This document shows positions 11,440 through 12,016 of a stretch of DNA of 12,016 nt, piece by piece. The position numbers and the translations under genes are program-made. The notes beneath the pieces are model-generated. The model ran no database searches. It was not told the DNA's origin and saw only the letters and a program-made list of their open reading frames with translations. This stretch comes from Candidatus Gottesmanbacteria bacterium RIFCSPLOWO2_01_FULL_49_10. GTDB taxonomy: Bacteria; Patescibacteriota; Microgenomatia; UBA10105; UBA927. Location of the stretch: the NCBI GenBank assembly GCA_001781025.1, contig MFJZ01000009.1, forward strand, positions 1-12,016, in the 5' to 3' direction. Every line of letters begins with the position of its first letter. Position 1 is the stretch's first letter.

Positions 11440-11895
11440 TCAAGACAGTTTCGGTTTCACCACCAGCGTTCGGTTCATCCCTTCACCCACCGACTCGGTC
11501 GCGACGCGCTCGTCCCCGGCAAGCGTCAAATGGACGACGCGCCGTTCGGAGGCTGTCAGGCTGGCAAGCTCAACCGGTTTCCCGTAGGTTACCGCGCGTT
11601 CTGCTGCCGCAACCGCCATATGCATGAGCGCCTCTTCTCGCTTTTCCCGATAGTCACCGACGTTGACGTATACTTTTACCCAACTCTCCAGTTTTTTGGA
11701 AATGAGGATTCCCAACACGACCTGAAGGCTTTCCATGGTTCTCCCATGAAATCCGATCAGGAGCCCTGTCTCTTCTGTTTCGATATGGACTCGGTACGCC
11801 CCGGTCTCATCCATGTCCACCGTAACGACACCCGCGACTTCCAGCCTCTTCAATACATCTTCCGTTATTTCTTTGACTTTTTCGATATGTTCCAT
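11440..11895 (-). CDS. KH-R3H RNA-binding protein (KhpB/Jag-like, short form)
   Basis: A 151-residue RNA-binding protein with a KH domain (about 15-82; the GXXG loop is G-F-H-G at 48-51 in LLIGFHGRT) and an R3H domain (about 85-150; Arg118-X3-His122 in SERRVVHL). This is the domain order of Jag/KhpB, which in other bacteria works with KhpA in post-transcriptional control of cell elongation and is usually encoded after yidC. The Jag_N domain of Firmicutes homologues (about 200 residues in total) is absent. I chose ATG 11895: the frame can open at a TTG at 11913, but that codon lies inside a repeat array. The gene stands first among the intact genes of the minus-strand run; yidC may lie just beyond 12016. 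No Shine-Dalgarno precedes the ATG. Confidence 0.88.
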   Translation of the reverse strand: MEHIEKVKEITEDVLKRLEVAGVVTVDMDETGAYRVHIETEETGLLIGFHGRTMESLQVVLGILISKKLESWVKVYVNVGDYREKREEALMHMAVAAAERAVTYGKPVELASLTASERRVVHLTLAGDERVATESVGEGMNRTLVVKPKLS

Positions 11896-11897
11896 AT

Positions 11898-11960
11898 ATA
11901 GCGCAAAGCTCAAAATTCAAAACTCAAAACCACAACGTAAAGTTAAAAACTAATAACTCC
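11898..11960. repeat. Heptamer array in the leader of the KH-R3H gene (AAAACTC family)
   Basis: Seven-base units atagcgc, aaagctc, aaaattc, aaaactc, aaaacca, caacgta, aagttaa, aaactaa and taactcc follow one another, the central three being closest. The array separates an AAGGAG string (minus strand, 11962-11957) from the ATG at 11895. Confidence 0.5.
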
Positions 11961-11983
11961 TTACAGATTTTAGGTTATACATT

Positions 11984-12016
11984 AGTTTTGAGATTTGCGT
12001 TTTGCGCTTTGAGCTT
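11984..12016. repeat. Inverted heptamer array at the right edge (AGTTTTG/CGCTTTG family)
   Basis: Units agttttg, agatttg, cgttttg, cgctttg and the partial agctt are the reverse-complement word family of 11898-11960. The last nine bases, TTTGAGCTT, invert exactly onto AAGCTCAAA at 11907-11915. The array may continue past the window. Confidence 0.55.

Noticed and set aside
11896..11913. TTG start for the KH-R3H protein
   Set aside because: The codon is part of a heptamer array, and an ATG six codons later gives a sensible N-terminus.

Overview
The window looks like part of a small-genome bacterium of the Candidate Phyla Radiation (Patescibacteria), possibly the Microgenomates side. This rests on recognised protein types: a large membrane-anchored DUF4012 protein, a free-standing four-helix-bundle protein of the 23S-intervening-sequence family, an N-terminal-domain-only SurA-like protein, a KH-R3H protein without the usual Jag N-terminal domain, and tightly packed genes mostly lacking Shine-Dalgarno sequences. 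The lineage is inferred from gene style, not from a marker-gene comparison.

Layout, left half (1-3575): mixed-strand housekeeping and accessory genes. On the minus strand lie the start of an EF-P lysine aminoacylase-like (class II LysRS catalytic domain) gene cut by the window edge, a four-helix-bundle gene bracketed by 13-14 bp inverted repeats, and a membrane-anchored SurA N-terminal-domain protein. A divergent plus-strand hypothetical gene follows, then endonuclease III on the minus strand, and head to head with it a plus-strand TPR membrane protein.

Right half (3576-12016): a nearly continuous minus-strand run. In transcription order it holds a KH/R3H RNA-binding protein (KhpB/Jag-like), a YfcE-type phosphoesterase, an unrecognised 205-aa protein, an O-antigen ligase/polymerase family protein, a Wzx-type flippase, RNase HI, the DUF4012 protein and ribosomal protein L25/CTC. 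The ligase, flippase and DUF4012 protein suggest a surface-glycan or cell-envelope function, placed among RNA and ribosome genes.

The most unusual signal is not a gene. At least nine short tandem arrays, most with exact 7-bp periodicity but different 'words', are embedded in or beside the genes from 7226 to 12016. They are usually in frame and lie in hydrophilic loops of RNase HI and the O-antigen ligase. Some occur as inverted pairs. An 8-bp array, a 9-bp array and a hairpin element shared between the ligase gene and the L25 tail belong to the same picture. They resemble in form the heptanucleotide STRR repeats of cyanobacteria, but here they sit inside coding sequence.

No rRNA, tRNA, CRISPR array, transposase or convincing intrinsic terminator was seen. 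No gene-free stretch exceeds 300 bases.
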